Assembly (NCBI GenBank): GCA_002707025.1
Contig: PALG01000020.1
Location: 223,750 to 287,749, forward strand
Length of the DNA: 64,000 nt
Source: Flavobacteriaceae bacterium
Lineage (GTDB): Bacteria; Bacteroidota; Bacteroidia; Flavobacteriales; Flavobacteriaceae
Reading direction: 5' to 3'
Part shown: piece by piece, positions 52,839-63,979 of the stretch
Layout: the number at the start of each line of letters is the position of its first letter
How positions within the stretch are numbered: the first letter of the stretch is position 1
Program-made: the position numbers and the translations under genes
The notes under the pieces: model-generated
Seen by the model: only the letters and a program-made list of their open reading frames with translations
Told to the model about the DNA's origin: nothing
Database searches by the model: none

Positions 52839-55366
52839 TTCTTTATTTTAATGGTGAGCGAATCATTTTTTTCATCGAGATCCATGGTGATACCATCTCC
52901 TTCCTTAAGGTTGGAATTTATAATTTCTTCCGCTAGGGCGTCTTCAATGTATTTTTGAATAGCTCTTTTAAGCGGTCGGGCACCATAATCCTTGTCAAAA
53001 CCTTTATCGGCAATATAATCCTTTGCTTTGTCGGTTAAGGTAAGCTTGTAGCCAAGATCATCAATACGTTCGTACAGTTTTGCCAATTCGATATCGATAA
53101 TTTTATGAATATCTTCTTTTTCAAGAGTATTGAATACCATGACATCGTCTACACGATTAAGGAATTCTGGTGCAAAAGTCTTTTTCAACGCATTTTCAAT
53201 GACACTTTTAGCGTGGGCATCTGCCTGACTTTCTTTAGCAGATGTTCCAAATCCGACGCCTTGCCCGAAATCCTTTAATTTTCGAGCGCCAATATTGGAA
53301 GTCATGATGATAATGGTATTTCTAAAATCAATTTTCCTTCCCAAGCTATCGGTTAAATAACCATCGTCCAACACTTGTAACAACATATTGAATACATCTG
53401 GGTGGGCCTTTTCGATTTCATCCAATAGCACTACAGCATAAGGTTTTCTGCGGATCTTTTCTGTAAGTTGCCCTCCTTCTTCGTAACCAACATATCCAGG
53501 AGGTGCTCCAATAAGTCGGGAAACCGCAAACTTCTCCATGTATTCACTCATATCGATTCGCACCAAAGCATTATCGCTATCGAACAACTCGCGGGCCAAT
53601 ACTTTGGCAAGCTGTGTTTTACCTACTCCGGTCTGACCTAAAAAGATAAAAGAGCCGATGGGCTTGTTCGGGTCTTTAAGTCCTGCTCGGTTACGCTGAA
53701 TGGCCTTCACCACCTTAGCGACCGCTTCATCTTGTCCAATCACTTTTCCTTTTATACGATCGGGTAGAGCCGCTAATTTATTACTTTCAGTTTGAGCGAT
53801 CCTATTTACGGGGATTCCTGTCATCATTGAAACTACTTCGGCAACATTTTCTTCATCTACCTTTTCACGATGTAGCTTCGATTCGTTTTCCCAAGCTTCT
53901 TGAGCTGTGGCCAGCTCTTTTTCGAGATTTTTTTCATCATCCCGAAGCTTTGCCGCTTCTTCATATTTCTGTTTTTTAACTACAGAATTTTTTTGATTGC
54001 GTACCTCTTCTAGTTTTCCTTCAATTTCCAAGATGCGTTGCGGAACATGTATGTTGGTAATATGCACCCTAGACCCCGCTTCATCTAAAGCATCAATAGC
54101 TTTATCTGGAAGAAATCGATCGGTCATATAACGGTTTGTGAGCTTTACACAGGCCTCCAAGGCATCTTCGGTATAAGAAACATTGTGGTGTGATTCGTAT
54201 TTATCACGGATATTATGTAAAATTTCAATCGTTTCTTCAACCGAAGTAGGCTCTACCAATACTTTTTGAAACCTTCTTTCCAGGGCGCCATCTTTTTCGA
54301 TATATTGTCGATACTCGTCTAGTGTAGTGGCTCCAATACATTGAATTTCTCCTCGAGCCAAAGCCGGTTTAAACATGTTTGAGGCATCTAGGGAGCCAGT
54401 AGCACCCCCTGCACCTACAATAGTATGGATTTCATCAATGAAGAGAATGATATCGTCATTTTTCTCGAGTTCGTTCATTACGGCCTTCATGCGCTCCTCG
54501 AATTGACCTCGGTATTTAGTACCAGCAACCAAGCTGGCTAAATCTAAGGTAACGACTCTCTTGTCATACAAAATCCGGGATACTTTTCTCTGGATAATGC
54601 GCAGTGCCAAACCTTCCGCGATAGCCGATTTACCCACTCCCGGTTCGCCAATTAACAACGGGTTGTTTTTCTTTCTTCGACTTAAAATTTGGGATACTCT
54701 TTGTATTTCCTTTTCCCTTCCAACAACTGGATCCAATTTTCCTTCTTCCGCAAGAGCGGTTAAATCCCTTCCGAAATTATCCAAAACAGGCGTTTTCGAT
54801 TTTTTTCCGCTTTTTGCAGCACTGGAACTGGAGAATAAATTGTCTTTGTCTCCTTCAGTGGGGTTGTCGTCGTCATCGCTTGAGAACGATTCGGCCGTAG
54901 GTTCTATAAAATCTTTGTCTTTTGTGATCATTTGTTTGAATTCATCTTTTACCCCATCATAATCTACTTTCATTTTATGAAGTAGCTTGGTGGTAGGGTC
55001 ATTTTCATTTCTTAGAATACACAATAATAAATGTGCGGTATTGATAGAATTGCTTTGAAAAAGCTTGGCCTCCAAAAAAGTGGTTTTAAGGGCTCTCTCA
55101 GCTTGTCTTGTTAAATGTAGGTTTTTTTTATCATTGGTATTGCTGGTAGCGTTAGGGTTTGCCGGACTTAGAATTTCAACCTTTCTTCTTAATTGGTTTA
55201 AGTCTACATCCAACGAATTGAGTATGGTCACGGCTTTACCGCTTCCATCCCTTAACAAGCCCAGCATAAGATGTTCGGTACCAATAAAATCATGCCCCAG
55301 GCGTAGCGCTTCTTCTTTACTATACGCAATAACATCTTTAACTCTTGGTGAAAAATTATCATCCAT
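52814..55366 (-). CDS. clpC: ATP-dependent Clp protease ATP-binding subunit ClpC
   Basis: ClpC is the Hsp100 unfoldase that feeds ClpP. The 850-residue protein has a duplicated Clp-N domain (about residues 1-150), AAA-1 with Walker [10 protein letters not shown] near residue 240, a UVR-type coiled middle domain ([20 protein letters not shown]), and AAA-2 with GQTGVGKTQ near residue 578. The C-terminal ATPase domain is complete. A canonical Shine-Dalgarno site precedes the ATG, unusual in this phylum. Divergent from gyrA with a 259-base interval. Confidence 0.96.
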   Translation of the reverse strand: MDDNFSPRVKDVIAYSKEEALRLGHDFIGTEHLMLGLLRDGSGKAVTILNSLDVDLNQLRRKVEILSPANPNATSNTNDKKNLHLTRQAERALKTTFLEAKLFQSNSINTAHLLLCILRNENDPTTKLLHKMKVDYDGVKDEFKQMITKDKDFIEPTAESFSSDDDDNPTEGDKDNLFSSSSAAKSGKKSKTPVLDNFGRDLTALAEEGKLDPVVGREKEIQRVSQILSRRKKNNPLLIGEPGVGKSAIAEGLALRIIQRKVSRILYDKRVVTLDLASLVAGTKYRGQFEERMKAVMNELEKNDDIILFIDEIHTIVGAGGATGSLDASNMFKPALARGEIQCIGATTLDEYRQYIEKDGALERRFQKVLVEPTSVEETIEILHNIRDKYESHHNVSYTEDALEACVKLTNRYMTDRFLPDKAIDALDEAGSRVHITNIHVPQRILEIEGKLEEVRNQKNSVVKKQKYEEAAKLRDDEKNLEKELATAQEAWENESKLHREKVDEENVAEVVSMMTGIPVNRIAQTESNKLAALPDRIKGKVIGQDEAVAKVVKAIQRNRAGLKDPNKPIGSFIFLGQTGVGKTQLAKVLARELFDSDNALVRIDMSEYMEKFAVSRLIGAPPGYVGYEEGGQLTEKIRRKPYAVVLLDEIEKAHPDVFNMLLQVLDDGYLTDSLGRKIDFRNTIIIMTSNIGARKLKDFGQGVGFGTSAKESQADAHAKSVIENALKKTFAPEFLNRVDDVMVFNTLEKEDIHKIIDIELAKLYERIDDLGYKLTLTDKAKDYIADKGFDKDYGARPLKRAIQKYIEDALAEEIINSNLKEGDGITMDLDEKNDSLTIKIKKQKKATES

Positions 55367-55374
55367 AAAAACAG

Positions 55375-55381
55375 TCTCCTT
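55375..55381 (-). promoter_or_regulatory. Shine-Dalgarno-like site of clpC
   Basis: On the minus strand AAGGAGA ends 8 bases before the clpC ATG. Other genes in this window seldom show such a site, so it may mark stronger or regulated translation. Confidence 0.6.
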
Positions 55382-55625
55382 CTAAAATAAATGTGATTTG
55401 TATGTTCTTATAAGGCAAATTCTGTGCCTAATAATATGAATCTTAGTAAAAGGAAGGAATTTCCTTTAAAAATCAAAGACTAAAATACGATAGTTATTAA
55501 CGGATTCCAAGTTTAATTTTGTTAATAAATTCGTGAATAAACCCTTGTCAAATAACTGTTAAAACCTCCAAATTAATGTATCTTGCTTACTTAGTTTAAC
55601 CCATATAAATATTAGCTAAATACTT

Positions 55626-58151
55626 ATGGCTGAAGGCGAAAAATTAATACCGATTAATATTGAAGATGAAATGAAATCGGCTTACATCGATTATTCGATG
55701 TCAGTCATTGTGTCACGTGCTTTACCCGATGTGCGGGACGGAATGAAACCCGTTCATAGGCGAGTGCTTTTTGGAATGCACGAATTGGGGGTGAGGGCTA
55801 GTAGTTCCTACAAGAAATCGGCAAGGATCGTAGGTGAGGTACTAGGAAAATACCACCCGCATGGAGATACCTCTGTGTACGATGCTATGGTGCGTATGGC
55901 ACAAGAATGGAGTTTACGCTATATGTTAGTAGATGGGCAAGGAAACTTTGGTTCCATCGATGGGGATAGCCCTGCGGCAATGCGTTATACGGAGGCCAGA
56001 ATGCAAAAAATTTCAGAAGAAATGCTGGCCGATATCGATAAAGAAACAGTAGATCATCAGTTAAATTTCGATGACACCCTGCAAGAACCCACCGTACTTC
56101 CTACTAAAGTACCAGGTTTATTGGTGAATGGAGCGTCTGGTATTGCTGTGGGTATGGCGACCAATATGCCACCTCATAACCTTACGGAGGTTGTTGATGG
56201 TACAATTGCCTACATTGATGATAATGATATTGATATTGATGGCCTAATGCAGCACGTAAAGGCTCCCGATTTCCCTACCGGTGGGATTATATATGGTTAT
56301 GAAGGCGTTCGGGAGGCATTCCATACCGGAAGAGGTCGTGTGGTCATGCGTGGGAAGGCCTATTTTGAAGAAGTTCAAGGTAGGGAGTGCATTATTGTCA
56401 CTGAAATTCCTTACCAAGTCAATAAGGCAGATATGATTAAAAAGACTGCCGATTTGGTCAATGAAAAGAAAATTGAAGGAATTTCCAATATCCGTGACGA
56501 ATCCGACAGAAAAGGGATGCGTATTGTGTATATTCTTAAAAGAGATGCGATCCCTAATATTGTTCTCAATATGCTTTACAAGTTTACACCACTTCAGTCT
56601 AGCTTTAGTGTAAACAATATTGCTTTGGTGAACGGTCGTCCTCAAATGTTGAATTTGAAGGATCTTATACATTACTTTGTTGAACATCGCCATGAAGTGG
56701 TGACCCGTAGAACCCAGTATTTACTTCGCAAAGCGGAAGAACGGGCCCATATCCTGGAAGGGTTAATTATTGCTTCCGATAATATCGATGAAGTTATTGC
56801 CTTAATCCGGGCGTCTGCCAACGCAGAAGAAGCTCGCGAAAAATTGATTGAACGCTTCAAGCTTTCAGAAATACAAGCGAAAGCAATTGTAGAGATGCGC
56901 TTACGCCAATTAACGGGTCTAGAGCAAGATAAATTACGCAGTGAGTATGATGAGTTGATGAAGACCATCGAAGACTATAAAGATATTTTGGCGAAGAAAG
57001 AGCGTAGGATGGCCATTATTAAAGAAGAACTTATTGAAATTCGTGATAAGTTTGGTGATGAACGTCGTTCACAAATTGAATATGCGGGTGGCGATGTAAG
57101 CATTACCGATTTAATCCCTGATGAAAAAGTGGTCATTACCATTTCGCACGCGGGTTATATTAAAAGAACTTCCCTTACGGAATACAAAACCCAAAATAGG
57201 GGTGGGGTAGGTCAAAAAGCTTCTGCCACTCGAAATGAGGATTTCCTGGAACACCTTTTTGTAGGTACCAACCACCAGTATATGCTGTTCTTTACCCAAA
57301 AGGGAAAATGTTTTTGGATGCGGGTATTTGAGATTCCTGAAGGAAGTAGAACCTCCAAAGGTAGGGCTATTCAGAATTTGATCAATATTGAACAGGATGA
57401 TAAGGTAAAAGCTTTTATTTGTACTCAAGACTTAAAAGATGAAGACTATATCAATAGTAACTTTGTCATCATGGCCACTAAAAAGGGACAAGTGAAGAAG
57501 ACCCCATTGGAGCAATATTCAAGGCCAAGAACCAATGGAATTAATGCCATTACCATTAAAGATGGTGACGAACTGCTGGAGGCAAAACTTACCACAGGGG
57601 ATAGTCAAGTGATGCTGGCTGTGAAGTCTGGTAAAGCCATTCGTTTTGAAGAAGAGAAAACCCGACCTATGGGTCGAAATGCTTCGGGCGTTCGAGGAAT
57701 AACCCTTGCAAATGATGAAGATGAAGTGATTGGAATGGTGACTATCGACAATCCACAAGAAGAAACTGTGCTCGTTGTTTCTGAAAATGGGTACGGAAAA
57801 AGAACTTACATTGATGATCCTGAAGATGGTGAAGCTGTCTATAGAATTACCAATCGCGGCGGAAAAGGGGTGAAAACTATTTCTGTTACGGAAAAAACCG
57901 GTAATTTAGTAGCTATTAAAACCGTCACGGATAATGATGATTTAATGATTATCAATAAATCGGGTATTGCCATTAGAATGGGAATGGAAGATTTACGGGT
58001 CATGGGCCGTGCTACTCAAGGGGTAAGACTTATTAGGGTGCGTGATGATGATTCCATTGCTGCCGTTGCAAAAGTGATGCATGATGAGGATGATGTAGAA
58101 GATTTAGAAGATGGCACACCTCTTGATACAACAGAAATGCAAAACCGATAA
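55626..58151 (+). CDS. gyrA: DNA gyrase subunit A
   Basis: GyrA breaks and rejoins DNA in the gyrase tetramer. The 841-residue protein has the active-site Tyr121 ([11 protein letters not shown]), the quinolone region [18 protein letters not shown] (residues 77-94, with Thr82 and Asp86 at the positions of E. coli Ser83 and Asp87), a coiled tower, and the C-terminal beta-pinwheel with the GyrA-box-like NRGGKGVKT. Thr at the Ser83 position may simply be the natural state here. The start at ATG 55626 is standard. gyrB is not in the window. Confidence 0.96.
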   Translation: MAEGEKLIPINIEDEMKSAYIDYSMSVIVSRALPDVRDGMKPVHRRVLFGMHELGVRASSSYKKSARIVGEVLGKYHPHGDTSVYDAMVRMAQEWSLRYMLVDGQGNFGSIDGDSPAAMRYTEARMQKISEEMLADIDKETVDHQLNFDDTLQEPTVLPTKVPGLLVNGASGIAVGMATNMPPHNLTEVVDGTIAYIDDNDIDIDGLMQHVKAPDFPTGGIIYGYEGVREAFHTGRGRVVMRGKAYFEEVQGRECIIVTEIPYQVNKADMIKKTADLVNEKKIEGISNIRDESDRKGMRIVYILKRDAIPNIVLNMLYKFTPLQSSFSVNNIALVNGRPQMLNLKDLIHYFVEHRHEVVTRRTQYLLRKAEERAHILEGLIIASDNIDEVIALIRASANAEEAREKLIERFKLSEIQAKAIVEMRLRQLTGLEQDKLRSEYDELMKTIEDYKDILAKKERRMAIIKEELIEIRDKFGDERRSQIEYAGGDVSITDLIPDEKVVITISHAGYIKRTSLTEYKTQNRGGVGQKASATRNEDFLEHLFVGTNHQYMLFFTQKGKCFWMRVFEIPEGSRTSKGRAIQNLINIEQDDKVKAFICTQDLKDEDYINSNFVIMATKKGQVKKTPLEQYSRPRTNGINAITIKDGDELLEAKLTTGDSQVMLAVKSGKAIRFEEEKTRPMGRNASGVRGITLANDEDEVIGMVTIDNPQEETVLVVSENGYGKRTYIDDPEDGEAVYRITNRGGKGVKTISVTEKTGNLVAIKTVTDNDDLMIINKSGIAIRMGMEDLRVMGRATQGVRLIRVRDDDSIAAVAKVMHDEDDVEDLEDGTPLDTTEMQNR

Positions 58152-58179
58152 TAACGAATAATAACAAACAATTTTTACA

Positions 58180-59445
58180 ATGAAAAAATATTTTATGATG
58201 GCAGGTCTTTTAGTGGTTTCTGCCATTGCCTTTTCGCAAAGCAAAGAAATTAAAAAGGCAGACAGAGCACTGTCTAAAGGCGATTTGATTGAAGCGATGG
58301 ATTACATTAAACAAGCTGAGCCACTTATAAGTGCTAGTGACAAAGATGAAAAAGCAAATTTTTACTTAACGAAGGGCAAAATCTACTTAGCGGATGCAGG
58401 TAAAGATTTTGGAAAAATGAAAACTGCTGCAGAGTCTTTGTTAAAAGCCAAAGAGTTGGGTGTATCTGGAAAAATGGAAGAAGACTTCAATAATGCTAAG
58501 CAAAACCTCCGTGTAGCGCTAGTAAATAGTGCTATTGAAGATCAAAATGCGAATAATTATGCTATTGCTGCTGATAAATTGTATTTAAGCTATTCAGTAA
58601 ATAAAAAAGATACATCAGATCTATATTACGCAGCTGGAAATGCGGTAAATGCTAAAAATTTCGATAAAGCCCTAGAGTATTATAAAACGCTCATGAATAT
58701 TGGGTATACTGGTATTAAAAAAGAGTTTGTAGCTACCAACCTGGAAACGGGTGAAGTAGAGCCATTTTATGATGAGGCAGAAAGAAACAATGCATTAATG
58801 ACGGGCAGCTACACCAAACCTGAGGAAAGAATGTCCGAGTCTGTTCAAGGGGATATCCTTCAAAAAATAACTTTAATATACATTAGTCAAGGAAAAACCG
58901 AAGAGGCTAAAGAACTTATGGACAAAGCAAGAGCTGCGAATCCAGATGATGTAAGTTTAATGCGAGCTGATGCCGATCTTGCTTACAAGGTAGGGGATAT
59001 GGCCCGTTACGATAAATTGATGAACGAAATTGTAAAAACCGATCCTAATAATCCAGAGCTTTATTATAATTTGGGTGTAGGTGCCGCTAAATTGGGCGAA
59101 AATGAAAAGGCCATAAATTATTACAACAAAGCTCTGGAATTGAAGCCAGATTATGGCTATGCTCATATTAACATCGCTGCTATTATGCTTCAAGAAGAAG
59201 GTAAGATTGTTGAGGAAATGAATAGTTTAGGAAATTCTGCGGCAGACAATCGTAAGTATGACGAGCTTAAGGAAAAGCGTAAAAAATTGTATCAAGATGT
59301 TGTTCCTCACTTAGAGACTGCTGTAAAACAATATGATACCAACGTTGAACTAGTAAGAACGCTTATGAATATTTACAGTCAGCTTGGAGAAGATGCCAAG
59401 TTTAAAGAAATGAAAGCAAAACTAGAGACTCTGGAAGGTAAGTAG
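58180..59445 (+). CDS. Exported tetratricopeptide repeat protein
   Basis: The 421-residue product has a signal peptide (MKKYFMMAGLLVVSAIAFSQ) and is rich in helical TPR-like repeats from about residue 25 to 420. A clear repeat is NPELYYNLGVGAAKLGENEK then AINYYNKALELKPDYGYAHI. It is probably periplasmic or surface-associated and mediates protein interactions. It follows gyrA by 28 bases, possibly read through from gyrA. Partners unknown. Confidence 0.8.
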   Translation: MKKYFMMAGLLVVSAIAFSQSKEIKKADRALSKGDLIEAMDYIKQAEPLISASDKDEKANFYLTKGKIYLADAGKDFGKMKTAAESLLKAKELGVSGKMEEDFNNAKQNLRVALVNSAIEDQNANNYAIAADKLYLSYSVNKKDTSDLYYAAGNAVNAKNFDKALEYYKTLMNIGYTGIKKEFVATNLETGEVEPFYDEAERNNALMTGSYTKPEERMSESVQGDILQKITLIYISQGKTEEAKELMDKARAANPDDVSLMRADADLAYKVGDMARYDKLMNEIVKTDPNNPELYYNLGVGAAKLGENEKAINYYNKALELKPDYGYAHINIAAIMLQEEGKIVEEMNSLGNSAADNRKYDELKEKRKKLYQDVVPHLETAVKQYDTNVELVRTLMNIYSQLGEDAKFKEMKAKLETLEGK

Positions 59446-59469
59446 TTTTCACAAATAAATCTTTTACAG

Positions 59470-59494
59470 AAAAGCTCCCATTAGGGAGCTTTTT
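59470..59494. terminator. Bidirectional terminator
   Basis: AAAAGCTCCC (59470-59479) pairs with GGGAGCTTTT (59484-59493) around the loop ATTA. It lies between the convergent TPR and NlpC/P60 genes. Confidence 0.88.
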
Positions 59495-59498
59495 CTAT

Positions 59499-60248
59499 TT
59501 AAATAATTTTCTTAATCACACGTAGTTTATGTGTATGGGTATTCTTTTCTACATTAAATATTCCCGAGTGATCAATACGATCAATCCTTACTTTCCCGTG
59601 CGCATGGATTATGTAGTGGTCCTCCATGATAATCCCTACATGGATAATATGACCTTCAGCATTGTCAAAGAACGCTAAGTCACCAGGTTCACTCTCTTCA
59701 ATAAAGCTTAAGGCTTCTCCTTGGGTAGCCTGCTCGCTGGCATCCCTTTTTAACATGTGTCCGTTTAACTTATAAACCATTTGTGTAAATCCACTACAAT
59801 CAATTCCAAAAGGGGTTTTTCCACCCCACATATAGGGAGCGTTCAAATACAATAAAGCGGTATCAACCAATTGTTTTTTTGGGTGTTGACCGGATATTTG
59901 ATGTCCTTCAAAAGTATGGCCTAACGGGTTGCAGTTACTCACTACACTCCCCATGGGAATTGAAATAAGTAGGTTTTCTTCAGAGGTGACAAAATCGATC
60001 AAATCGGAAGTATATACGGGTTTCTTTTCCTGAAGTAATTGGTAAGTAGTTACATCTACTTCCATGAACTGTTTATTATCAACCCACCCCTCATAATGAT
60101 CATCGTCCAAACGAATACGGCTCCATTTTTTTCGTTGTTCCAAAAGCTTGAAACTTTCCCCATAAAGTGCTTGGGTGACCATTTCGGAAGTATCTGCTGC
60201 CTCTAAACGAACAGGAACAATGCTTAAGTGGAAGATGCCGTATTTCAT
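59499..60248 (-). CDS. NlpC/P60-family cell wall peptidase with SH3-like domain
   Basis: The 249-residue protein has an N-terminal SH3b-like region (residues 1-80) and a C40 peptidase domain. The catalytic Cys is in PFGIDCSGFTQMVYKL (about residue 151), and the His in GHIIHVGIIMEDHYIIHAHG. It probably cuts D-Glu-diaminopimelate bonds in peptidoglycan. No signal peptide is visible, so its place of action (cytoplasmic recycling, as YkfC-like enzymes) is a guess. It lies 21 bases from the thiolase gene. Confidence 0.88.
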   Translation of the reverse strand: MKYGIFHLSIVPVRLEAADTSEMVTQALYGESFKLLEQRKKWSRIRLDDDHYEGWVDNKQFMEVDVTTYQLLQEKKPVYTSDLIDFVTSEENLLISIPMGSVVSNCNPLGHTFEGHQISGQHPKKQLVDTALLYLNAPYMWGGKTPFGIDCSGFTQMVYKLNGHMLKRDASEQATQGEALSFIEESEPGDLAFFDNAEGHIIHVGIIMEDHYIIHAHGKVRIDRIDHSGIFNVEKNTHTHKLRVIKKII

Positions 60249-60269
60249 TAAAGGATGCTAAAAAAAGAA

Positions 60270-61448
60270 TTAAGGCCTTTCAATTACCATGGCTGAAGCA
60301 CCTCCGCCGCCATTGCAAATAGCAGCCGCTCCTAACTTTGCATTATTTTGTTGTAAAACACTAAGCAGGGTGATTAATATCCTAACTCCGCTACATCCTA
60401 GCGGGTGCCCTAAGGAAACAGCACCACCATTTACATTCACTTTGGTATCTTCCAATCCAAGAATTTTCATGTTGGCCAATCCTACGACTGAAAAGGCTTC
60501 ATTAAATTCAAAATAGTCTACGTCTTCAATTCCCACACCGGCCTTATTCAACGCCTTTGGAAGTGCTTTAGCTGGTGCGGTAGTAAACCATTTTGGTTCC
60601 TGGGCTGCATCGGCATACCCTTTTATATAAGCGAGTGGGGCAAGCCCTAGCTCTTGTGCTTTTTCTTCACTCATTAAAATCATGGCGCCCGCTCCATCGT
60701 TAATGGTGGAAGCATTGGCTGCGGTTACGGTTCCATCTTTGGTAAAAGCAGGACGCAAAGCAGGTATTTTTTCTAGTTTTACATTCTTGAATTCTTCGTC
60801 TTCTGAAACGATTACAGGCTCTCCTCTTCTTTGCGGAACACTTACGGGTACTACTTCGTCTTTAAATTTACCCTCTTTCCAAGCTTCTGCAGAGCGGGTA
60901 TAGGACTGAATGGCGAATGCATCTTGTTCTTCTCTTGAAAAGCTATATTCTGTGGCACACGCATCTGCGCAAACCCCCATGGCATTTTGATCGTAAGCAT
61001 CTACTAAACCATCTTTCTGCATTCCATCAACAAGAGTGGCAGGACCAAATTTTTGTCCGTTGCGCATATCTACATAATGTGGTATGTTACTCATGCTTTC
61101 CATACCGCCTGCTACAACAACATCGGCATCTCCCAACGCAATGGCTTGAGCGGCATGCATGACAGCTTTCATTCCAGAGGAGCAAACTTTATTTACGGTA
61201 GTACAAGGAACTGTATCGGGAATTCCAGCACCCAAAGCTGCTTGTCTTGCAGGAGCTTGACCCACACCGGCTTGCACTACGTTTCCCATAAATACTTCAG
61301 AAACCTGTGCAGGGTCCAAATTTATCTTCTGTAAGGCGCCTTCAATCGCAATACTGCCTAATTTTGAGGCCGAAAGGGAAGAAAGGCTTCCCATAAAACT
61401 TCCTATAGGGGTTCTTGCTGAAGAGACTATCACTACTTTTTTGCTCAT
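60270..61448 (-). CDS. Acetyl-CoA C-acyltransferase (thiolase)
   Basis: The 392-residue enzyme condenses or cleaves acyl-CoA and acetyl-CoA. The nucleophilic Cys89 is in NKVCSSGMKAVMHAAQ, the second catalytic region NEAFSVVGLANMK has the His/Asn part, and the terminal CNGGGGASAMVIER contains the second Cys. Length and motifs match biosynthetic acetyl-CoA acetyltransferase (AtoB/PhaA) or beta-oxidation thiolases; without partners in the operon the direction is undecided. ATG 61448 (MSKKVVIVSSARTPIGSF). Confidence 0.95.
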   Translation of the reverse strand: MSKKVVIVSSARTPIGSFMGSLSSLSASKLGSIAIEGALQKINLDPAQVSEVFMGNVVQAGVGQAPARQAALGAGIPDTVPCTTVNKVCSSGMKAVMHAAQAIALGDADVVVAGGMESMSNIPHYVDMRNGQKFGPATLVDGMQKDGLVDAYDQNAMGVCADACATEYSFSREEQDAFAIQSYTRSAEAWKEGKFKDEVVPVSVPQRRGEPVIVSEDEEFKNVKLEKIPALRPAFTKDGTVTAANASTINDGAGAMILMSEEKAQELGLAPLAYIKGYADAAQEPKWFTTAPAKALPKALNKAGVGIEDVDYFEFNEAFSVVGLANMKILGLEDTKVNVNGGAVSLGHPLGCSGVRILITLLSVLQQNNAKLGAAAICNGGGGASAMVIERP

Positions 61449-61579
61449 AAGATGAATTTTTTGATCGTTTTTTATCGTAGCACAAAATTACAATTTAAAA
61501 ACGAAATATCCTTGTTGCGGCTAGGGAAGCTTGGGATAAATGAAAGCTTATTCATACCTTTACTTTTCTATTCATATCT

Positions 61580-63619
61580 ATGAAGAACATTTTTGTTTTT
61601 TTCACCCGAAATCAGTCACTTATCTATAAAGTGTTTTTATATGTAGTGGCTACCGTTTTGGTTATTTACTTACTCCCCAAGGGAGGGCAGTTCAAATATA
61701 ACTTTCAGAAAGGAAAGCCTTGGCAATATGAAAATTTATACGCTCCTTTTAACTTTACCATCAAAAAAGATAAAGAGAGCCTTGAAAAAGAACGGGAAAA
61801 TGTAAGGGCTACGGCCACTCCTTATTTTGATGTGGAGCCCGACATCGCATACGATGCCTTCGAATCGTTTTCTAACCTTGTTCAAAAAAATTATGTTGAT
61901 AGTCTTTATACTACTTCAAGGTCTATTACCAAGGAAATAGGTCTTAATATCGTAAATGCAGCTTATCAAAAAGGGGTTTTAAAAGGGACGCATCCTTTTA
62001 ACTCAGAACAGCTTATTTATCTAAAAAATGGAAATGAAGTAAACGAGGCCGTATTTTCCCAACTTTTTAAAAAGGAGCAATTATCAAAAACTATTGTAGC
62101 CCGCACCGAGAGCTATCCCGATATCCGACCTTTACTGAATCAATTGCTTTCAACCGTGATTGTCCCCAATGTGACCTATAATTCGCGTCTTACAGAGGCT
62201 TCTATAAAGGAAGCTATGGAGGAAATTAACCCTAACAAAGGGATTATTGAAAAGGGTTCCCGGATTATTGCGAAAGGGGAAGTGGTAGAAGGAAACAAGT
62301 TCCAGATTCTTAACTCCTTAAAAGAGGAGTTTCAATCTCAGGTTTGGAGCCAAAACAACTATTATTGGCTTATTCTGGGCTATTCCATGCTGGTTTCCTT
62401 AGTGTTTATCATGCTATTTCTTTTCCTTTGGAAATACCGGCCCGAGATTTATGAAAATAACACCAAGGTTAGCTTTATTTTTTTCAATATCATTGTAATG
62501 GTGTTTATCACCACTTTAGTGGTGAAATACGATTCTTCTTATGTATACATGATTCCGTTGTGTATTTTACCGATTATTCTGAAGAGTTTTTTTGATGCCC
62601 GATTAGGGCTATTCTCGCATGTACTCACCATTTTGTTGCTAGGATTTATAGTTCCGAATAGTTTTGAATTTATGTTTTTGCAAATTATAGCCGGAATCGT
62701 CACTATTCTTACGGTTTCTGAATTGTACAAACGTGCCAATCTCTTTATTTCCGTAGGTCAAATTACGTTTATTTATATCTTGGGTTATTTTGCTTTTTAT
62801 ATCATTCAGGAAGGGAATATAAGTCAGATTGAACTTCAAAACTTCCTCTATTTTGTCATATGTGGTTTGGTAACACTTTTTGCTTTTCCATTGATTTATA
62901 TGTATGAAAAAATCTTCGGATTGGTTTCTGAAGTGTCTTTATTGGAATTGAGCAATACAAATTCCGGTCTCCTGAAAGAGCTATCCAATAAAGCCCCGGG
63001 AACATTCCACCATTCGTTAAATGTGGCCAATTTATCTGAAGCTGCAGCTAATGAAATTGGAGCAAATTCTATGTTGGTGAGGGTAGGGGCCTTGTATCAT
63101 GATATTGGCAAAATGTTGAATCCTACAAGTTTTTCAGAAAATCAAACCAATTTGATCAATACTTTAGACGAGCTCGAACCCAAGGAGAGTGCTAAAATTA
63201 TCATTGACCATGTAATTAAAGGTATTGAAATTGCCAGAAAACATAAACTTCCAGAACGTGTAATTGACTTTATTCGTACCCATCACGGTACGAATCTAGT
63301 ATATTATTTCTATAAAAAGGAGGAAGAAGTGCAAGGGGAAGCCAAAGAAAAAGATTTTCGATACCCTGGACCTAAACCTTTTTCAAAGGAAACGGCGATT
63401 CTCATGATGGCCGATAGTGTAGAGGCTGCCAGTAAAAGCTTAAAGGAACCCACCTCTTCCAAAATAGATGCGTTTGTGGAGAATATCGTAAACAATCACA
63501 TGGAAAATGGGCAATTTATAAATGCCAACATTACTTTCAAGGAAATTGAGGTTATTAAAAAAGTACTCAAGAAAAAACTCAATAACATCTATCATTTACG
63601 GGTGGAATATCCAGAATAA
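61580..63619 (+). CDS. 7TM-HD phosphohydrolase (PgpH-like c-di-AMP phosphodiesterase)
   Basis: The 679-residue protein has an N-terminal membrane helix, a large extracytoplasmic 7TMR-HD domain (residues 40-260), seven transmembrane helices (about 270-470) and a cytoplasmic HD domain. The HD motif is HHSLNVANLSEAAANEIGAN then LVRVGALYHDIGKML, followed by HVIKGIEIARKHKLPERVID and THHGTNLVYYFY. In Firmicutes PgpH with this layout degrades cyclic di-AMP; that is the family expectation here too. It precedes the tRNA genes. Confidence 0.92.
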   Translation: MKNIFVFFTRNQSLIYKVFLYVVATVLVIYLLPKGGQFKYNFQKGKPWQYENLYAPFNFTIKKDKESLEKERENVRATATPYFDVEPDIAYDAFESFSNLVQKNYVDSLYTTSRSITKEIGLNIVNAAYQKGVLKGTHPFNSEQLIYLKNGNEVNEAVFSQLFKKEQLSKTIVARTESYPDIRPLLNQLLSTVIVPNVTYNSRLTEASIKEAMEEINPNKGIIEKGSRIIAKGEVVEGNKFQILNSLKEEFQSQVWSQNNYYWLILGYSMLVSLVFIMLFLFLWKYRPEIYENNTKVSFIFFNIIVMVFITTLVVKYDSSYVYMIPLCILPIILKSFFDARLGLFSHVLTILLLGFIVPNSFEFMFLQIIAGIVTILTVSELYKRANLFISVGQITFIYILGYFAFYIIQEGNISQIELQNFLYFVICGLVTLFAFPLIYMYEKIFGLVSEVSLLELSNTNSGLLKELSNKAPGTFHHSLNVANLSEAAANEIGANSMLVRVGALYHDIGKMLNPTSFSENQTNLINTLDELEPKESAKIIIDHVIKGIEIARKHKLPERVIDFIRTHHGTNLVYYFYKKEEEVQGEAKEKDFRYPGPKPFSKETAILMMADSVEAASKSLKEPTSSKIDAFVENIVNNHMENGQFINANITFKEIEVIKKVLKKKLNNIYHLRVEYPE

Positions 63620-63660
63620 CAATAGGGTATAAAAAAAACATAAAAAACGTTTCTATTTTT

Positions 63661-63691
63661 TTGTGTTATTGGATAGATAAAATTACATTTG
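63661..63691 (+). promoter_or_regulatory. Promoter of the tRNA-Ser/tRNA-Pro unit (TTG-N20-TACATTTG)
   Basis: TTG at 63661-63663 and TACATTTG at 63684-63691 are separated by 20 bases, close to the consensus. Transcription near 63698 would run through both tRNAs. Confidence 0.65.
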
Positions 63692-63725
63692 CATCCGCAT
63701 TTGAGAAAATGTGAGTTCTTATACA

Positions 63726-63809
63726 GGAGAGGTGGCAGAGTGGTAATGCAGCAGATTGCTAATCTGTGAACGCGTAAGTGTTCCCCGAGTTCGAGTCTCG
63801 GTCTCTCCG
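63726..63809 (+). tRNA. tRNA-Ser(GCT)
   Basis: A full cloverleaf: acceptor GGAGAGG with TCTCTCC (G-U at the last pair), anticodon loop TTGCTAA with anticodon GCT, a long variable arm typical of Ser tRNA, and the T loop TTCGAGT. The 3' CCA is not encoded. Confidence 0.95.
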
Positions 63810-63846
63810 CAATATATGTGAAAATTCATACAGCATCGCTGTTTCA

Positions 63847-63921
63847 CGGGGTGTAGCGTAGCCCGGTTATCGCGCCTGCTTTGGGAGCAGGAGGTCGCAG
63901 GTTCGAATCCTGCCACCCCGA
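63847..63921 (+). tRNA. tRNA-Pro(TGG)
   Basis: Acceptor CGGGGTG pairs with CACCCCG, followed by discriminator A. The anticodon loop TTTGGGA gives TGG, with stem CCTGC/GCAGG, and the T loop is TTCGAAT. CCA is not encoded. Confidence 0.96.
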
Positions 63922-63945
63922 CAAATTATAGTATCAATCTATAAC

Positions 63946-63979
63946 AAAAACCTGTTAATCGTATGATTTACAGGTTTTT
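63946..63979 (+). terminator. Terminator after the tRNA unit
   Basis: AAAAACCTGT (63946-63955) pairs with ACAGGTTTTT (63970-63979), extended by further inner pairs TAATC/GATT, followed by T-rich sequence. It closes the tRNA-Ser/tRNA-Pro transcript. Confidence 0.8.

Noticed and set aside
55866..55890. Quinolone-resistance allele in gyrA (Thr at the Ser83 position)
   Set aside because: Position 82 is Thr, but the neighbouring GDTSVYD is a plausible natural variant of this phylum, so resistance cannot be inferred.
63719..63916. Minus-strand open frame over the tRNA genes (MAGFEPATSCS)
   Set aside because: It is the well-known false frame antisense to tRNA genes; both tRNAs fold perfectly on the plus strand.
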